From: Streptomyces diastaticus subsp. diastaticus
GTDB lineage: Bacteria > Actinomycetota > Actinomycetes > Streptomycetales > Streptomycetaceae
Reading direction: 5' to 3'
Length of the DNA stretch: 64,000 nucleotides
NCBI RefSeq assembly: GCF_011170125.1
Contig: NZ_BLLN01000003.1
Location: 1,240,001-1,304,000 of the forward strand
Part shown: positions 17,996 to 27,262 of the stretch, in pieces
How the letters are laid out: each line of letters begins with the position of its first letter
Numbering within the stretch: the stretch's first letter is position 1
Program-made: the position numbers and the translations under genes
The notes under the pieces: model-generated
Seen by the model: the letters and a program-made list of their open reading frames with translations, nothing else
What the model was told of the DNA's origin: nothing
Database searches by the model: none

Positions 17996-19132
17996 GTGGC
18001 CGGCCCCCAGGTGAACGAGCGGGAGCGCGCCGCGATGAGCCGCGCCCTCCGACTGGCCGCGCGCGGCCTCGGCACCACCAGCCCCAACCCCGTCGTCGGC
18101 TGCGTCGTCCTCGACGCCCGTGGCGAGCGGGCGGGCGAAGGCTGGCACCGCCAGGCGGGTGGCCCGCACGCCGAGGTGCACGCCCTGCGGGAGGCGGGGG
18201 GCCGGGCGCGGGGCGGCACCGCCCTCGTCACCCTGGAGCCCTGCAACCACACCGGCCGCACCGCCCCGTGCGCCCGGGCCCTCGTCGAGGCCGGGGTGCG
18301 CCGTGTCGTGTACGCGGTCGCCGACCCCGACCCGCGGGCCGAGGGAGGCGCCGCCACGCTGCGAGCCGCGGGCGTCGAGACCGCCGCGGGCCTCCTCGGC
18401 GAGGAGGCCGAGCGGGTCAACGCCGCCTGGCTCACCTCGGTGCGGCGCGGCCGCCCGCACATCACCTGGAAGTACGCGGCCACCCTCGACGGCCGCACCG
18501 CCGCCGCCGACGGCACCAGCCGCTGGATCACCTCCGCCGAGGCCCGTGCCGACGTCCACCGGCTGCGCGCCGAGGCCGACGCGGTCCTGGTCGGCTCCGG
18601 CACCGCCCGGGCCGACGACCCGCACCTCGCCGCCCGGCTCCCGGCCCCCGCGCCGGACGCCCCCGCGCCCGTACAACCGCTGCGCGTCGTCCTCGACACC
18701 ACCGCCACCGCCGTACGCCCCGGCGCCCGCGTCCTCGACGGCGCCGCCCCCACCCTGGTCGCGGTGGCCGGGGACGCCGACGCCGGACACCTCGAGGACC
18801 ACCCGCACGCCAAGGTGCTGCGCCTGCCCCGCGCCGGCGGCGGGCTCGACCTCACCGCGCTGCTCGACGCCCTGCACGCCCGCGAGGTCCGTTCCGTGCT
18901 GCTGGAGGGCGGCGCCCGGCTCGCCGGCGCCTTCGTCGCCGCGCGGGCCGTCGACCGGGTCGTCGGCTACCTGGCGCCCGCGCTGCTGGGCGCCGGGCCG
19001 CAGGCACTGACGGACGGCGGAATCTCCACCATCGCCGACGCGTTGCGACTCGACATCACCGACGCCCGCCGCATCGGACCCGACCTGCGGATCACCGCCG
19101 TCCCCGCCACCCCCCTCACGAAGGAGCACTGA
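17996..19132 (+). CDS. ribD: Bifunctional pyrimidine deaminase/reductase
   Basis: A 378-aa enzyme that carries out the deamination and the NADPH reduction after GTP ring opening in riboflavin synthesis. The N-terminal deaminase has the zinc ligands His58 and the proton-shuttle Glu60 ('GGPHAEVHAL'), and Cys83 and Cys92 ('PCNHTGRTAPC'). The reductase domain follows from about 145 ('HITWKYAATLDGRTAAADGT') to the end ('VLLEGGARLAGAFVAA'). I chose GTG 17996 because AGGAGG sits 5 nt before it; a start at 17969 would lack one. First gene of the operon under the FMN riboswitch. Confidence 0.95.
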   Translation: MAGPQVNERERAAMSRALRLAARGLGTTSPNPVVGCVVLDARGERAGEGWHRQAGGPHAEVHALREAGGRARGGTALVTLEPCNHTGRTAPCARALVEAGVRRVVYAVADPDPRAEGGAATLRAAGVETAAGLLGEEAERVNAAWLTSVRRGRPHITWKYAATLDGRTAAADGTSRWITSAEARADVHRLRAEADAVLVGSGTARADDPHLAARLPAPAPDAPAPVQPLRVVLDTTATAVRPGARVLDGAAPTLVAVAGDADAGHLEDHPHAKVLRLPRAGGGLDLTALLDALHAREVRSVLLEGGARLAGAFVAARAVDRVVGYLAPALLGAGPQALTDGGISTIADALRLDITDARRIGPDLRITAVPATPLTKEH

Positions 19133-19765
19133 GTGTTCACCGGAATCGTCGAAGAGCTCGGGGAAGTCACCGCCGTGCGGGATCTCGGTGACGCCGCCCG
19201 TTTCCGGCTGCGCGGCCCGGTCGTCACCGAAGGGGCGCGGCACGGTGACTCCATCGCCGTCAACGGCGTCTGCCTGACCGTGGTCGACCACGACGGTGAC
19301 TCCTTCACCGCCGACGTCATGGCCGAGACACTCGCCCGTTCCAGCCTCGGCGCGCTCGCCCCGGGCTCCCGCGTCAACCTCGAACGCCCCACGGCCGTCG
19401 GCGGCCGCCTCGGCGGTCACCTCGTCCAGGGCCACGTCGACGGCGTCGGCACCCTCACCGCCCGCGAGCCCTCCGAGCACTGGGAACTGGTCACCGTCTC
19501 CCTCCCCGCCCCCCTCGCGCGGTACGTCGTGGAGAAGGGCTCCATCACCGTGGACGGCGTGAGCCTGACCGTGGTCGAGGCGGGCGAGGAGCACTTCACC
19601 ATCAGCCTCATCCCGACCACCCTCGCCCTGACCACCCTCGGGCTCAAGCAGCCCGGCGACCCGGTCAACCTGGAGGTCGACGTGATCGCCAAGTACGTCG
19701 AGCGGTTGCTCGGCGACCGCGCCGCGCCCGCCGCGCCCCCCGCGAGCGCCGAGGAGGCCCGGTGA
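19133..19765 (+). CDS. ribE: Riboflavin synthase, alpha chain
   Basis: A 210-aa protein that dismutates two 6,7-dimethyl-8-ribityllumazines to riboflavin. It begins '[12 protein letters not shown]', the invariant N-terminus, and contains two lumazine-binding repeats (about 1-95 and 96-195), each with a 'DGVSLTV'- or 'NGVCLTV'-like block. GTG 19133 abuts the ribD stop codon with no gap. It overlaps ribM by 4 bp. A short Ala/Pro tail follows the second repeat. Confidence 0.96.
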   Translation: MFTGIVEELGEVTAVRDLGDAARFRLRGPVVTEGARHGDSIAVNGVCLTVVDHDGDSFTADVMAETLARSSLGALAPGSRVNLERPTAVGGRLGGHLVQGHVDGVGTLTAREPSEHWELVTVSLPAPLARYVVEKGSITVDGVSLTVVEAGEEHFTISLIPTTLALTTLGLKQPGDPVNLEVDVIAKYVERLLGDRAAPAAPPASAEEAR

Positions 19766-20412
19766 GCGCCTTCGACTGGCTCAACTCCGAGGCGTTCACC
19801 GCCTTCGGCCAGCACGTCATCTGGTCCGACATGGCCGGCAACACGATCGGTCTGGCCGCCCTCGCGCTCGGCTGGCGCCGCTCCATATGGACCTGGCCGG
19901 CCCAGTTCCTCTCCGGCCTGATCCTGGTCGGCGCCTACGCCTCGGCCCAGCTCAGCGGCGGCGTCGGCAAGCAGCTCCTGGTCATCGGCGTCGCCCTGTG
20001 GGGCTGGCGGCAGTGGACCCGGGGCAGGCAGCAGGCCCAGGACGGCTCCATCGCGGTCCGCTTCGCCACCTGGCGCGAGCGCGGCCTGCTGCTCGCCGGG
20101 ACGGCCGCCGGCACCCTCGCCGTCGGCCTCCTCTTCAGCGCCGTGCCGGCCCTCTCCTGGAACCCCTGGCCGGACGCGTACATCTTCGTCGGCACCCTCG
20201 CCGCGATGGTCGCGCAGGCCCGCGGGCTGGTGGAGTTCTGGTTCGCCTGGCTCCTCGTCGACATCGTCGGCGTCCCCCTCGCCTTCAGCAGCGGCCTGGC
20301 CTTCTCCGGCCTGGTCTACGTGATCTACCTCGCCCTCGTCCTGTGGGGCATGCGCGACTGGTGGCAGCGCTCCCGCGCCGCCACCGCCGCGCTGGAAGGA
20401 GCACCGGCATGA
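19762..20412 (+). CDS. ribM: PnuC-like riboflavin transporter
   Basis: A 216-aa membrane protein with about 6-7 helices of the PnuC (nicotinamide mononucleotide transporter) family. Members within actinobacterial rib operons (RibM of Streptomyces davawensis, PnuX of Corynebacterium) take up riboflavin by facilitated diffusion, and this one sits between ribE and ribBA with 4-bp overlaps on both sides. '[20 protein letters not shown]' and '[18 protein letters not shown]' are the family core. GTG start at 19762. The riboflavin assignment rests on operon position. Confidence 0.88.
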   Translation: MSAFDWLNSEAFTAFGQHVIWSDMAGNTIGLAALALGWRRSIWTWPAQFLSGLILVGAYASAQLSGGVGKQLLVIGVALWGWRQWTRGRQQAQDGSIAVRFATWRERGLLLAGTAAGTLAVGLLFSAVPALSWNPWPDAYIFVGTLAAMVAQARGLVEFWFAWLLVDIVGVPLAFSSGLAFSGLVYVIYLALVLWGMRDWWQRSRAATAALEGAPA

Positions 20413-21713
20413 GTGCTGGCCACGACAGCTACGACCCCGCCGCGCCCGGTGAGGGACGGCTCCTGCTCGACCCGGTGGAGCAGGCCGTCGCCGACATCGC
20501 CGCCGGACGGCCCGTCGTCGTGGTGGACGACGAGGACCGGGAGAACGAGGGCGACCTCGTCCTCGCCGCCGAGAAGGCCACCCCCGAGGTCGTCGCCTTC
20601 ATGATGAGCGAGTGCCGCGGGCTGATCTGCGCCCCCCTGGAGGGCCCCGACCTGGACCGCCTCGACCTGCCCCAGATGGTCGCCACCAACACCGAGTCCA
20701 TGCAGACGGCCTTCACCGTCTCGGTCGACGGCTGTGGCGCCCACGGCGTCACCACCGGTATCTCCGCGGCCGACCGCGCCACCACCCTGCGGCTGCTCGC
20801 CCACACCGCGACCACCCCCGGCGATCTGGTCCGCCCGGGCCACGTCTTCCCGCTGCGCGCCAAGCCCGGCGGTGTCCTGGTCCGGCCCGGCCACACCGAG
20901 GCCGCCGTCGACCTCGCCCGGCTCGCCGGACTGCGACCCGCCGGCGCCATCGTGGAGATCGCGGGCGAGGACGGCACCATGCTGCGCCTGCCCGAGCTGG
21001 TGCCCTTCGCCCGTAAGCACGGACTGTCGATCATCTCCATCGAGGACCTGATCGCCTACCGGCGCAGCAGCGAGCCGACCGTCCGCCGCGAGGCCACCGT
21101 CCACCTGCCGACCGCCTCCGGCGACTTCACCGCCCACGGATACCGCTCCACCGTGGACGGCGTCGAGCACGTCGCGCTCGTCCACGGCGACCTCGGCGAC
21201 GGCGAGGACATCCTGGTGCGGCTCCACTCCGAGTGCCTGACCGGGGACATCTTCCACTCCCAGCGCTGCGACTGCGGCCCCCAGCTCCAGCAGTCCATGG
21301 ACCGTGTCGTCGAGGACGGCCGGGGCGTCGTCGTCTACCTCCGCGGCCACGAGGGACGCGGCATCGGCCTGCTCTCCAAGCTCCGCGCCTACGAACTCCA
21401 GGAGCTGGGCCGCGACACCCTGGACGCCAACACCGAGCTGGGCCTGCCCGCCGACGCCCGCGACTACGCGGCCGGCGCGCAGATCCTCACCGACCTCGGC
21501 GTCCGGAGCCTGCGCCTGCTCACCAACAACCCGGACAAGTCCGACGCGCTGGCCCGGCACGGCCTGCGGATCACCGGCCGCGAACCGCTGCCGGTCCAGG
21601 CGGGCGAGCACAACCTGCGCTACCTGCGTACCAAGCGCGACCGCATGGGCCACGACCTGCCCTGGCTGGAGGGCCGTCCGCCGGCCCCCACCGGCTCCTG
21701 CGGCAGCCAGTAG
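20409..21713 (+). CDS. ribBA: Bifunctional DHBP synthase / GTP cyclohydrolase II
   Basis: A 434-aa fusion that makes both riboflavin precursors. Residues 20-220 are 3,4-dihydroxy-2-butanone 4-phosphate synthase, with the acidic motif [10 protein letters not shown] at 40-49 and '[20 protein letters not shown]'. From about 230 is GTP cyclohydrolase II, with zinc ligands in '[20 protein letters not shown]' and '[20 protein letters not shown]'. ATG 20409 overlaps the ribM stop as ATGA, which excludes the long in-frame extension into ribM. Cytoplasmic. Confidence 0.96.
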   Translation: MSAGHDSYDPAAPGEGRLLLDPVEQAVADIAAGRPVVVVDDEDRENEGDLVLAAEKATPEVVAFMMSECRGLICAPLEGPDLDRLDLPQMVATNTESMQTAFTVSVDGCGAHGVTTGISAADRATTLRLLAHTATTPGDLVRPGHVFPLRAKPGGVLVRPGHTEAAVDLARLAGLRPAGAIVEIAGEDGTMLRLPELVPFARKHGLSIISIEDLIAYRRSSEPTVRREATVHLPTASGDFTAHGYRSTVDGVEHVALVHGDLGDGEDILVRLHSECLTGDIFHSQRCDCGPQLQQSMDRVVEDGRGVVVYLRGHEGRGIGLLSKLRAYELQELGRDTLDANTELGLPADARDYAAGAQILTDLGVRSLRLLTNNPDKSDALARHGLRITGREPLPVQAGEHNLRYLRTKRDRMGHDLPWLEGRPPAPTGSCGSQ

Positions 21714-21802
21714 ACGCACGCGCCTCCCGAACACGTGCACCCGGCGCACGTCACCCAAGACACCCACCACGATCCATCCACTGCGACCGCGAGGAGAAGC
21801 GA

Positions 21803-22288
21803 GTGAGCGGCAAGGGCGCCCCCGAACTGAGTGTGAAGAACTGCCAGGACCTGCGGGTCGCGGTGATCGCCGCGCAGTGGCACGAGCAGGTCATGGACGG
21901 GCTGGTCGACGGCGCCCTGCGCGCCCTGGGCGAACTGGGTATCAGCGAGCCCACCCTGCTGCGCGTCCCCGGCAGCTTCGAACTCCCCGTCGTCGCCAAG
22001 GTGTTGGCCTCCCGGGGGTACGACGCGATCGTCGCCCTCGGCGTCGTCGTCCGCGGCGGCACCCCCCACTTCGAGTACGTGTGCCAGGGCGTCACCCAGG
22101 GCCTCACCCAGGTCTCGGTGGACACCGGCGTCCCCGTCGGCTTCGGCGTGCTCACCTGCGACACCGAGGAGCAGGCGCTCGACCGGGCCGGCATCGAGGG
22201 CTCCCGCGAGGACAAGGGCCACGAGGCGGTCACCGCCGCCGTGGCCACCGCGGCCGCGCTGCGGACCGTCGCCGAACCCTGGCGCTGA
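21803..22288 (+). CDS. ribH: 6,7-dimethyl-8-ribityllumazine synthase
   Basis: A 161-aa protein condensing the RibBA and RibD products to lumazine; the family forms 60-mer or decamer shells. '[13 protein letters not shown]' and '[20 protein letters not shown]' are the phosphate- and ring-binding segments, and '[18 protein letters not shown]' is the conserved C-terminal block. GTG 21803 with GAGGAGA upstream. An 89-bp gap separates it from ribBA; no terminator is visible, so it is probably the last rib gene of the same transcript. Confidence 0.96.
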   Translation: MSGKGAPELSVKNCQDLRVAVIAAQWHEQVMDGLVDGALRALGELGISEPTLLRVPGSFELPVVAKVLASRGYDAIVALGVVVRGGTPHFEYVCQGVTQGLTQVSVDTGVPVGFGVLTCDTEEQALDRAGIEGSREDKGHEAVTAAVATAAALRTVAEPWR

Positions 22289-22322
22289 CCGGTCCCAGGA
22301 AGCGCGTAGGGTGGGGGACACC

Positions 22323-22595
22323 ATGTCCAAGAAGACGTTCGAGGAGCTCTTCACCGAGCTCCAGCAGAAGGCCGCGCACGGCGACCCCGGCACCTCCCGC
22401 ACCGCCGAACTGGTGGACAAGGGAGTCCATGCCATCGGCAAGAAGGTCGTCGAAGAGGCCGCCGAGGTGTGGATGGCCGCCGAGTACGAGGGCAAGGAAG
22501 CCGCCGCCGAGGAGATCTCCCAGCTCCTGTACCACGTACAGGTGATGATGGTCGCCCGCGGCATCTCCCTCGACGACGTGTACGCCCATCTCTGA
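22323..22595 (+). CDS. hisE: Phosphoribosyl-ATP diphosphatase
   Basis: A 90-aa all-helical enzyme for the second histidine step, hydrolysing PR-ATP to PR-AMP and pyrophosphate. '[20 protein letters not shown]' and '[20 protein letters not shown]' are the metal-binding MazG-like helices. I chose ATG 22323 behind GGGGGA; a GTG 12 nt earlier is possible. It is only 34 bp after ribH, so histidine and riboflavin genes appear to share a transcript. hisG follows 67 bp later. Confidence 0.95.
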   Translation: MSKKTFEELFTELQQKAAHGDPGTSRTAELVDKGVHAIGKKVVEEAAEVWMAAEYEGKEAAAEEISQLLYHVQVMMVARGISLDDVYAHL

Positions 22596-22662
22596 GCGCC
22601 CCACCCCGCGCTCCCGCACCACCTCCCCGTACCGCACTCTCCCGCACGAAGGGCCCGACCTC

Positions 22663-23520
22663 ATGCTGCGCATCGCCGTCCCCAACAAGGGTTCCCTCTC
22701 CGGACCTGCGTCGGCGATCCTCCATGAGGCCGGCTACCAGCAGCGCAAGGAGTCCAAGGAACTCGTCCTGGTCGACCCGGTCAACGAGGTCGAGTTCTTC
22801 TACCTGCGCCCGCGCGACATCGCCATCTACGTCTCCACCGGCCGCCTCGACATCGGCATCACCGGCCGCGACCTGCTGGTGGACTCCGGCGCCGACGCGG
22901 AGGAAATCCTTCCGCTCGGCTTCGCCCGGTCCACCTTCCGCTTCGCCGCCCGTCCCGGGACCGCCGAGAGCGCCGAGGACCTCAAGGGCAGCGTCGTCGC
23001 CACCTCCTACGAGGGCATCGTCGCCCGGCACCTGGCCGAGCGCGGCGTCGACGCCTCCGTCGTCCACCTGGACGGAGCCGTGGAGACCGCCATCGAACTG
23101 GGCGTCGCGCAGGTCATCGCCGACGTGGTGGAGACCGGCACCTCGCTGCGCAACGCGGGCCTGGAGGTCTTCGGCGAGCCGATCATGCACTCCGAGGCGG
23201 TCGTCATCCGACGCACCGGCGCCGGCGCCGAGGACGCCGCCGAGCCGAAGGTGCAGCAGTTCCTCCGCCGCCTCCAGGGTGTCCTGGTCGCCCGGGCCTA
23301 CGTGATGATGGACTACGACTGCCGCGCCGAGCACCTGGAGCGGGCCGTCGCCCTCACCCCCGGTCTGGAGTCGCCCACCGTCTCCCCGCTGCACAACGAG
23401 GGCTGGGTCGCGGTCCGCGCGATGGTCCCCGCCAAGGACGCCCAGCGGATCATGGACGACCTCTACGCCCTGGGCGCCCGCGCCATCCTCACCACCGCCA
23501 TCCACGCCTGCCGGCTCTGA
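22663..23520 (+). CDS. hisG: ATP phosphoribosyltransferase, long form
   Basis: A 285-aa enzyme for the first and feedback-controlled histidine step. 'MLRIAVPNKGSLSGPA' begins the bilobal catalytic part; 'DIGITGRDLLVDSGAD' and 'EVFGEPIMHSEAVVIR' are conserved. Residues from about 205 form the HisG_C regulatory domain that binds histidine ('VAVRAMVPAKDAQRIMDDLY'), so this is the self-sufficient long form that does not need HisZ. The order hisE-hisG separated from the main his cluster is common in actinobacteria. Confidence 0.96.
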   Translation: MLRIAVPNKGSLSGPASAILHEAGYQQRKESKELVLVDPVNEVEFFYLRPRDIAIYVSTGRLDIGITGRDLLVDSGADAEEILPLGFARSTFRFAARPGTAESAEDLKGSVVATSYEGIVARHLAERGVDASVVHLDGAVETAIELGVAQVIADVVETGTSLRNAGLEVFGEPIMHSEAVVIRRTGAGAEDAAEPKVQQFLRRLQGVLVARAYVMMDYDCRAEHLERAVALTPGLESPTVSPLHNEGWVAVRAMVPAKDAQRIMDDLYALGARAILTTAIHACRL

Positions 23521-23554
23521 GCAGCCCCGGCACGACGGACCCCCGGAGCCAGCC

Positions 23555-24022
23555 ATGAGCACCGAGCACGGCACCCCCGAACTCCCCGCGCTGCCGGTCG
23601 TCTTCCGGCCCGCGAAGACCAGGGCGGTGCTGATCGTCGCCGCGGTCGCGCTGTTCGTCGTGGTCAGCGCCGTCGCGCTGCTCCTGGACAGTCTCAGCCC
23701 GGCCGAGAAGACCAGCTTCGTCTTCACCGCCGCCCTGCTCGCGGGCATCCTGGTCCTGCTGGCCAGGCCCCGCGTGCGGGCCGACGAGGACGGGCTGACC
23801 GTCGTCAACATCACCCGGGTCCGGCGACTGGCGTGGGCGGAGATCGTCCGGGTCAACCTGCGCTCCGGGGACGCCTGGGTCTTCCTCGACCTGAGCGACG
23901 GCACCAGCATGCCCGCTCTCGGCATCCAGCCGGGCAACGGCCGGGCCGCCGCCGTCCGCGACGCCCGCGTCCTGCGGGCACTGGTCGACCGCCACTCCTC
24001 CGAGCTGCCCTCCGGCGGCTGA
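23555..24022 (+). CDS. PH-domain-containing membrane protein
   Basis: A 155-aa protein with two adjacent membrane helices (about 25-47 and 55-70), followed by a bacterial PH-like domain of about 75 residues ('VRADEDGLTVVNITRVRRLA', then 'WAEIVRVNLR' and 'WVFLDLSDG'). Such proteins sit at the cytoplasmic face of the membrane; function is unknown. It starts 34 bp after hisG, so it may be on the same transcript, and it is convergent with the AAA+ gene across a shared hairpin. Confidence 0.85.
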   Translation: MSTEHGTPELPALPVVFRPAKTRAVLIVAAVALFVVVSAVALLLDSLSPAEKTSFVFTAALLAGILVLLARPRVRADEDGLTVVNITRVRRLAWAEIVRVNLRSGDAWVFLDLSDGTSMPALGIQPGNGRAAAVRDARVLRALVDRHSSELPSGG

Positions 24023-24042
24023 GAGTTTCCCGCCGCCGTCCG

Positions 24043-24071
24043 CCCGCCGCCGCTCTCAGAGCGGCGGCGGG
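24043..24071. terminator. Terminator between convergent PH-domain and AAA+ genes
   Basis: A 14-bp perfect stem (24043-24056 with 24058-24071) around a single base. The AAA+ gene stop codon (24056-24058) lies inside the hairpin, so it acts mainly on the plus-strand his/PH transcript and only partly on the other. Confidence 0.7.
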
Positions 24072-25924
24072 TTCCGCGGACCGCGCCCCGACAGCACCTC
24101 GCCGTACGCCTGCATCAGGTCCGGCAGCCGGAGCGTCGACAGGTCCTCCCGGCCGGGGGACCGCGGGAAGCCGGTCAGCCGCAGGTCCCGGTAGGCGCAG
24201 CTCTTCTCGTACAGGGTGCGCAGGAAGCGGCCGTTGCCCAGCTCGTCGATCCAGCCCTGCTCCACCACGTGCCCGCTGATGGAACGCAGCTCCTCCAGCG
24301 CCTCCTCGTCCCAGCCGTCGCCGTTCTCCGCGGCCAGCACCCCGCCGATGGCGGTCAGTTCGGACGGCCGGTACGAGGGGAAGTCGACGCGGGTGGTGAA
24401 ACGCGAGCCGAGTCCCGGGTTGGCGGTCAGCAACTGGTCCATGCCCTCCGGGTACCCGGCCAGGATCACCACCAGGCGGTCCCGGTTGTCCTCGGCCCGC
24501 TTCAGCAGCACCTGGAGCGCCTCGTCGCCGTAGGCGTCGCCGCGCCCGTAGGCCCCGTTGGAGAGGCTGTACGCCTCGTCGACGAAGAGCACCCCGCCGA
24601 GCGCCGAGTCGATCAGCTCGTTGGCCTTCACGGCGGTCTGGCCCAGGTACTCGCCGACCAGGTCGGAGCGCTGCGCCTCCACCAGGTGGTCCCCGCCGAG
24701 CAGCCCCAGCGCGTAGAAGACCCGGCCCAGGATGCGGGCCACCGTGGTCTTGCCGGTGCCGGAGGGGCCGGAGAAGACGAAATGGCGCTTCGGGGGCCGT
24801 ACCGGCAACCCCTGCCCGGCCCGCAGCCGGGCCATGCTGAGCTGTGCCGACAAGGCTTTGACCTGACGTTTCACCGGCTCCAGCCCCACCATCCGCTCCA
24901 GCTCGGCGAGCGCCTGCTCGAGCGCCACCGGGTCGGCCGAGCCGGTCGGCAGCCACCCGCCGGCAGGCCGGGCGGAGGCCGGCTTCTCCCGCGCGGTCTC
25001 CGGCGGGACCGGGAGGGACACCGGGTCCGGGACGGCCTCCGTCCGCAGCTCGCGGCCGCCCGGCTCCGTGCCGGGGACCGGCTCCGCCTGCTCGGGGGCC
25101 TCCGTGTTCTGCGCCACCGCCACGGTGGAGAGGTCCACCGCGTCGGCCAGGTCGGCGTACCCGTCGCCCTCGGTGATGGCCGCCAGCCGGGCGGCGGTGT
25201 CCATGAAGGCGGGGTCCACCCGGTGCACGGCCCGGTACAGCGGCAGGGCGGCCGCCGACCGCCCGGTGCCCTCGTGGGCGCGGGCCAGCCAGTACCGCAG
25301 CTCCTTGCGCTGCGGCTGCTCGCTGCGGCAGCGCATCAGCGCAGCCGAGAGCAGCGGCTCGGCGTGCCCGAACATCTCCAGCCGGACCCGCGCCATGCCG
25401 CCGAACAGCCCCGCCTCGATGCCCAGCAGCGGATCCTCGCGCAACGGGTCGGTGTGCCGTACCAGTTGCTCCCAGTCCTTGACCAGGTAGGCCCGGCAGG
25501 CGTGCAGGAAGCGCACCTGCGGGTCGGCCTCGACCGGCGTCAGCCCCGCCAGTGCCCGGTCCAGCTCGGGCACGTGGCGCCCGTCGAGCCAGTGCGAGGC
25601 GTGCGCGAGTAGCAGGTCCCGGCCGCTCTCCAGTACGGGCTGTACCCACCAGCCGAGCCAGTACCAGGAGTTGAGGGTGCGGCGGTGGCGGGCGCGCTGC
25701 TCGCCGAAGCGGTCGCGATGCTCGTACATGTGCAGCAGCGCGGTGGTGGTGTCGATGCGCAGGGCGTGCAGCCCCAGCCAGCCGTCCGCCATCCGGGGGT
25801 CCAGCCGGACCGCCTCCCGGAACTCCTCCTCGGCCTGCGGGTACGCGCCCATCGTGTAGGCGTCGACCCCCCGCAGCCAGGCGAGGTCGGCCGGGGCCCG
25901 AGAGCCCTGCGTGCCGAAGTCCAT
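24056..25924 (-). CDS. EccA-like AAA+ ATPase with N-terminal TPR domain
   Basis: A 622-aa protein. Residues 1-270 are TPR-like helices ('WLRGVDAYTMGAYPQAEEEF' at the start), then a Pro/Glu-rich linker to about 330. A CbbX/SpoVK-type AAA+ domain follows, with Walker A at 386-393 (GPSGTGKT) and Walker B ending in Asp449-Glu450 (LFVDEAYSL). The same architecture and length occur in EccA of type VII secretion, which unfolds or recycles secretion components. No Ecc or Esx genes are within the window, so the link to secretion is by family only. ATG 25924 follows GGGGGA. Confidence 0.87.
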   Translation of the reverse strand: MDFGTQGSRAPADLAWLRGVDAYTMGAYPQAEEEFREAVRLDPRMADGWLGLHALRIDTTTALLHMYEHRDRFGEQRARHRRTLNSWYWLGWWVQPVLESGRDLLLAHASHWLDGRHVPELDRALAGLTPVEADPQVRFLHACRAYLVKDWEQLVRHTDPLREDPLLGIEAGLFGGMARVRLEMFGHAEPLLSAALMRCRSEQPQRKELRYWLARAHEGTGRSAAALPLYRAVHRVDPAFMDTAARLAAITEGDGYADLADAVDLSTVAVAQNTEAPEQAEPVPGTEPGGRELRTEAVPDPVSLPVPPETAREKPASARPAGGWLPTGSADPVALEQALAELERMVGLEPVKRQVKALSAQLSMARLRAGQGLPVRPPKRHFVFSGPSGTGKTTVARILGRVFYALGLLGGDHLVEAQRSDLVGEYLGQTAVKANELIDSALGGVLFVDEAYSLSNGAYGRGDAYGDEALQVLLKRAEDNRDRLVVILAGYPEGMDQLLTANPGLGSRFTTRVDFPSYRPSELTAIGGVLAAENGDGWDEEALEELRSISGHVVEQGWIDELGNGRFLRTLYEKSCAYRDLRLTGFPRSPGREDLSTLRLPDLMQAYGEVLSGRGPRNPPPL

Positions 25925-26194
25925 CACGTCCCCCACAAACTGCCCCCTGGTGTCCCGCCGGCCTCGGCGGACGACTGCTGCTCCAGCCAACCACCTTCCC
26001 GCGCACGGTCGTTGTCCGCCGGGCGGCGAGCCGCCCGAGGTCGCACCGAGGGGCATCGTACCCGTGGGAGAGGGGTGGCCGAAGGGGAAGCGGCCGGGCC
26101 CGGGGCGCGGGGCGGCGGGGCCCGGCGGCCTCCGAGGTGACACCGGGTGATCAGGTGCTTGCGCAAAGCGGTACGAAGTGGCGGCGCGGGCAGA

Positions 26195-26234
26195 ACGAAG
26201 CCCCCGGTCACGGGGGAACAACCGGGGGCTTCGT
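26195..26234. terminator. 14-bp hairpin downstream of the uridine-kinase-like gene
   Basis: A perfect stem (ACGAAGCCCCCGGT at 26195-26208 with its complement at 26221-26234) and a 12-nt loop. It follows the minus-strand kinase gene (ends 26361) and lies 270 bp before the AAA+ gene start, so it insulates the two. It is not a tRNA: no cloverleaf or CCA end can be drawn. Confidence 0.75.
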
Positions 26235-26238
26235 GTCG

Positions 26239-26268
26239 GTGGGAGCGGTCGCGCGCGACCGCTCCCAC
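26239..26268. repeat. 30-bp perfect gapless palindrome
   Basis: Arm GTGGGAGCGGTCGCG at 26239-26253 is followed directly by its exact complement at 26254-26268. It sits 4 bp from the neighbouring 14-bp hairpin, in the 436-bp gap at 25925-26360. Part of the arm (GCGGTCGCGCG) recurs near 26300. It could be the second half of a tandem terminator or a strong dimer-binding site. Confidence 0.85.
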
Positions 26269-26360
26269 AGAACGTATGACCTGCACGGGGCCCTGGTCAA
26301 GCGGTCGCGCGCTCTTGCTGACGGCCTCTCAGCCGAGATCGGCGCAGCGCGGACGCGCCG

Positions 26361-27002
26361 TCACCCACGGTCACCGGCACGGCGGTCGAGGTGACCGCGG
26401 CCGGGGCCGGAAAGAAGTGCCGGTTCCGCCGCGCCGTGCCGCACCAGGGTGTCGGCGAAGGGCCGCGAGGGGTCCGAGGCGAAGTGCCGCCGCTCGGCCG
26501 GCATCCACCCGCGCCAGAAGGCTGCCTGCTCCGGCCCGTCCCGCCGCTCACCGCGCAGGTGGGCGGTGAGCGCGGGTACGTCCATCCACAGCAGCCGGGC
26601 CAGCACCGGCCGCACCGCGCGGCGGCCGGCGCCGACCCCCTCGATCAGGACGACCGGGGCCGCGGGCAGGGGCCTGGCCGGACCGAACGCGCGGCGCCGC
26701 CAGTCGTAGGGCCGGTACCGCGCCTCCTCGTCCCGGCTGAACGGCGCGAGGACCTGCGTGCGCAGCCGGGCCGTCCAGGCGAACAGCTCCTCGTGGCTGG
26801 CGAGGTCGTCCAGGTGGAGCACGGGCGCCCCACCGAGCGCCTCGGCCAGCCGTCCGGCGAAGGTGGTCTTCCCGGACCCGGCGTGCCCGTCCACGGCGAC
26901 GAGCCGGACCGGACCGAGGGAGGGCGGCGCGGCCCGCAGCTCGGCGGCGAGGCGGGGGAGCGGGCCGGCCGGGCCGGACTGGTGGGCGGGGTCCTGTCGC
27001 AC
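26361..27002 (-). CDS. Uridine-kinase-like P-loop phosphotransferase
   Basis: A 213-aa protein with Walker A 'VDGHAGSGKTTFAGRLAEAL' at about residues 29-48 and 'VLHLDDL' after it, as in uridine kinase and other phosphoribulokinase-type P-loop kinases. 'APVVLIEGVGAGRRAVRPVL' is the typical strand and turn. Substrate uncertain: shortened family members exist that may not phosphorylate uridine. I chose GTG 27002; the in-frame extension to 27215 is Pro/Arg-rich and overlaps the promoter of the divergent peptidase gene. Confidence 0.8.
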   Translation of the reverse strand: MRQDPAHQSGPAGPLPRLAAELRAAPPSLGPVRLVAVDGHAGSGKTTFAGRLAEALGGAPVLHLDDLASHEELFAWTARLRTQVLAPFSRDEEARYRPYDWRRRAFGPARPLPAAPVVLIEGVGAGRRAVRPVLARLLWMDVPALTAHLRGERRDGPEQAAFWRGWMPAERRHFASDPSRPFADTLVRHGAAEPALLSGPGRGHLDRRAGDRG

Positions 27003-27262
27003 CGCGCCAGCGTACGGGGGCCGGATCCGGCGGGACGGTGCGGGTGGTGCGGTACGGCCGGGCGCCCGCGCCGCCGCCCGGGTGGGGCGCGGGCGCGGGT
27101 CCGCGCGGCGCGGCGCCGACGCCAGTGGTTCAGGCCAATATTGGTCCGTCCCTGGCAGCCGGGAACACTGGCAGAAGGGCTGGGGCACCGGCCATAGTGG
27201 GCACTTGTCGTGCACCTGCCGTGCCTCTCGTGCTGATCCGACGTCGACTGGGGGAACCTCCC

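Noticed and set aside
26195..26268. tRNA gene suggested by strong stems
   Set aside because: No acceptor, D, anticodon and T-arm arrangement can be drawn; both elements are simple dyads.
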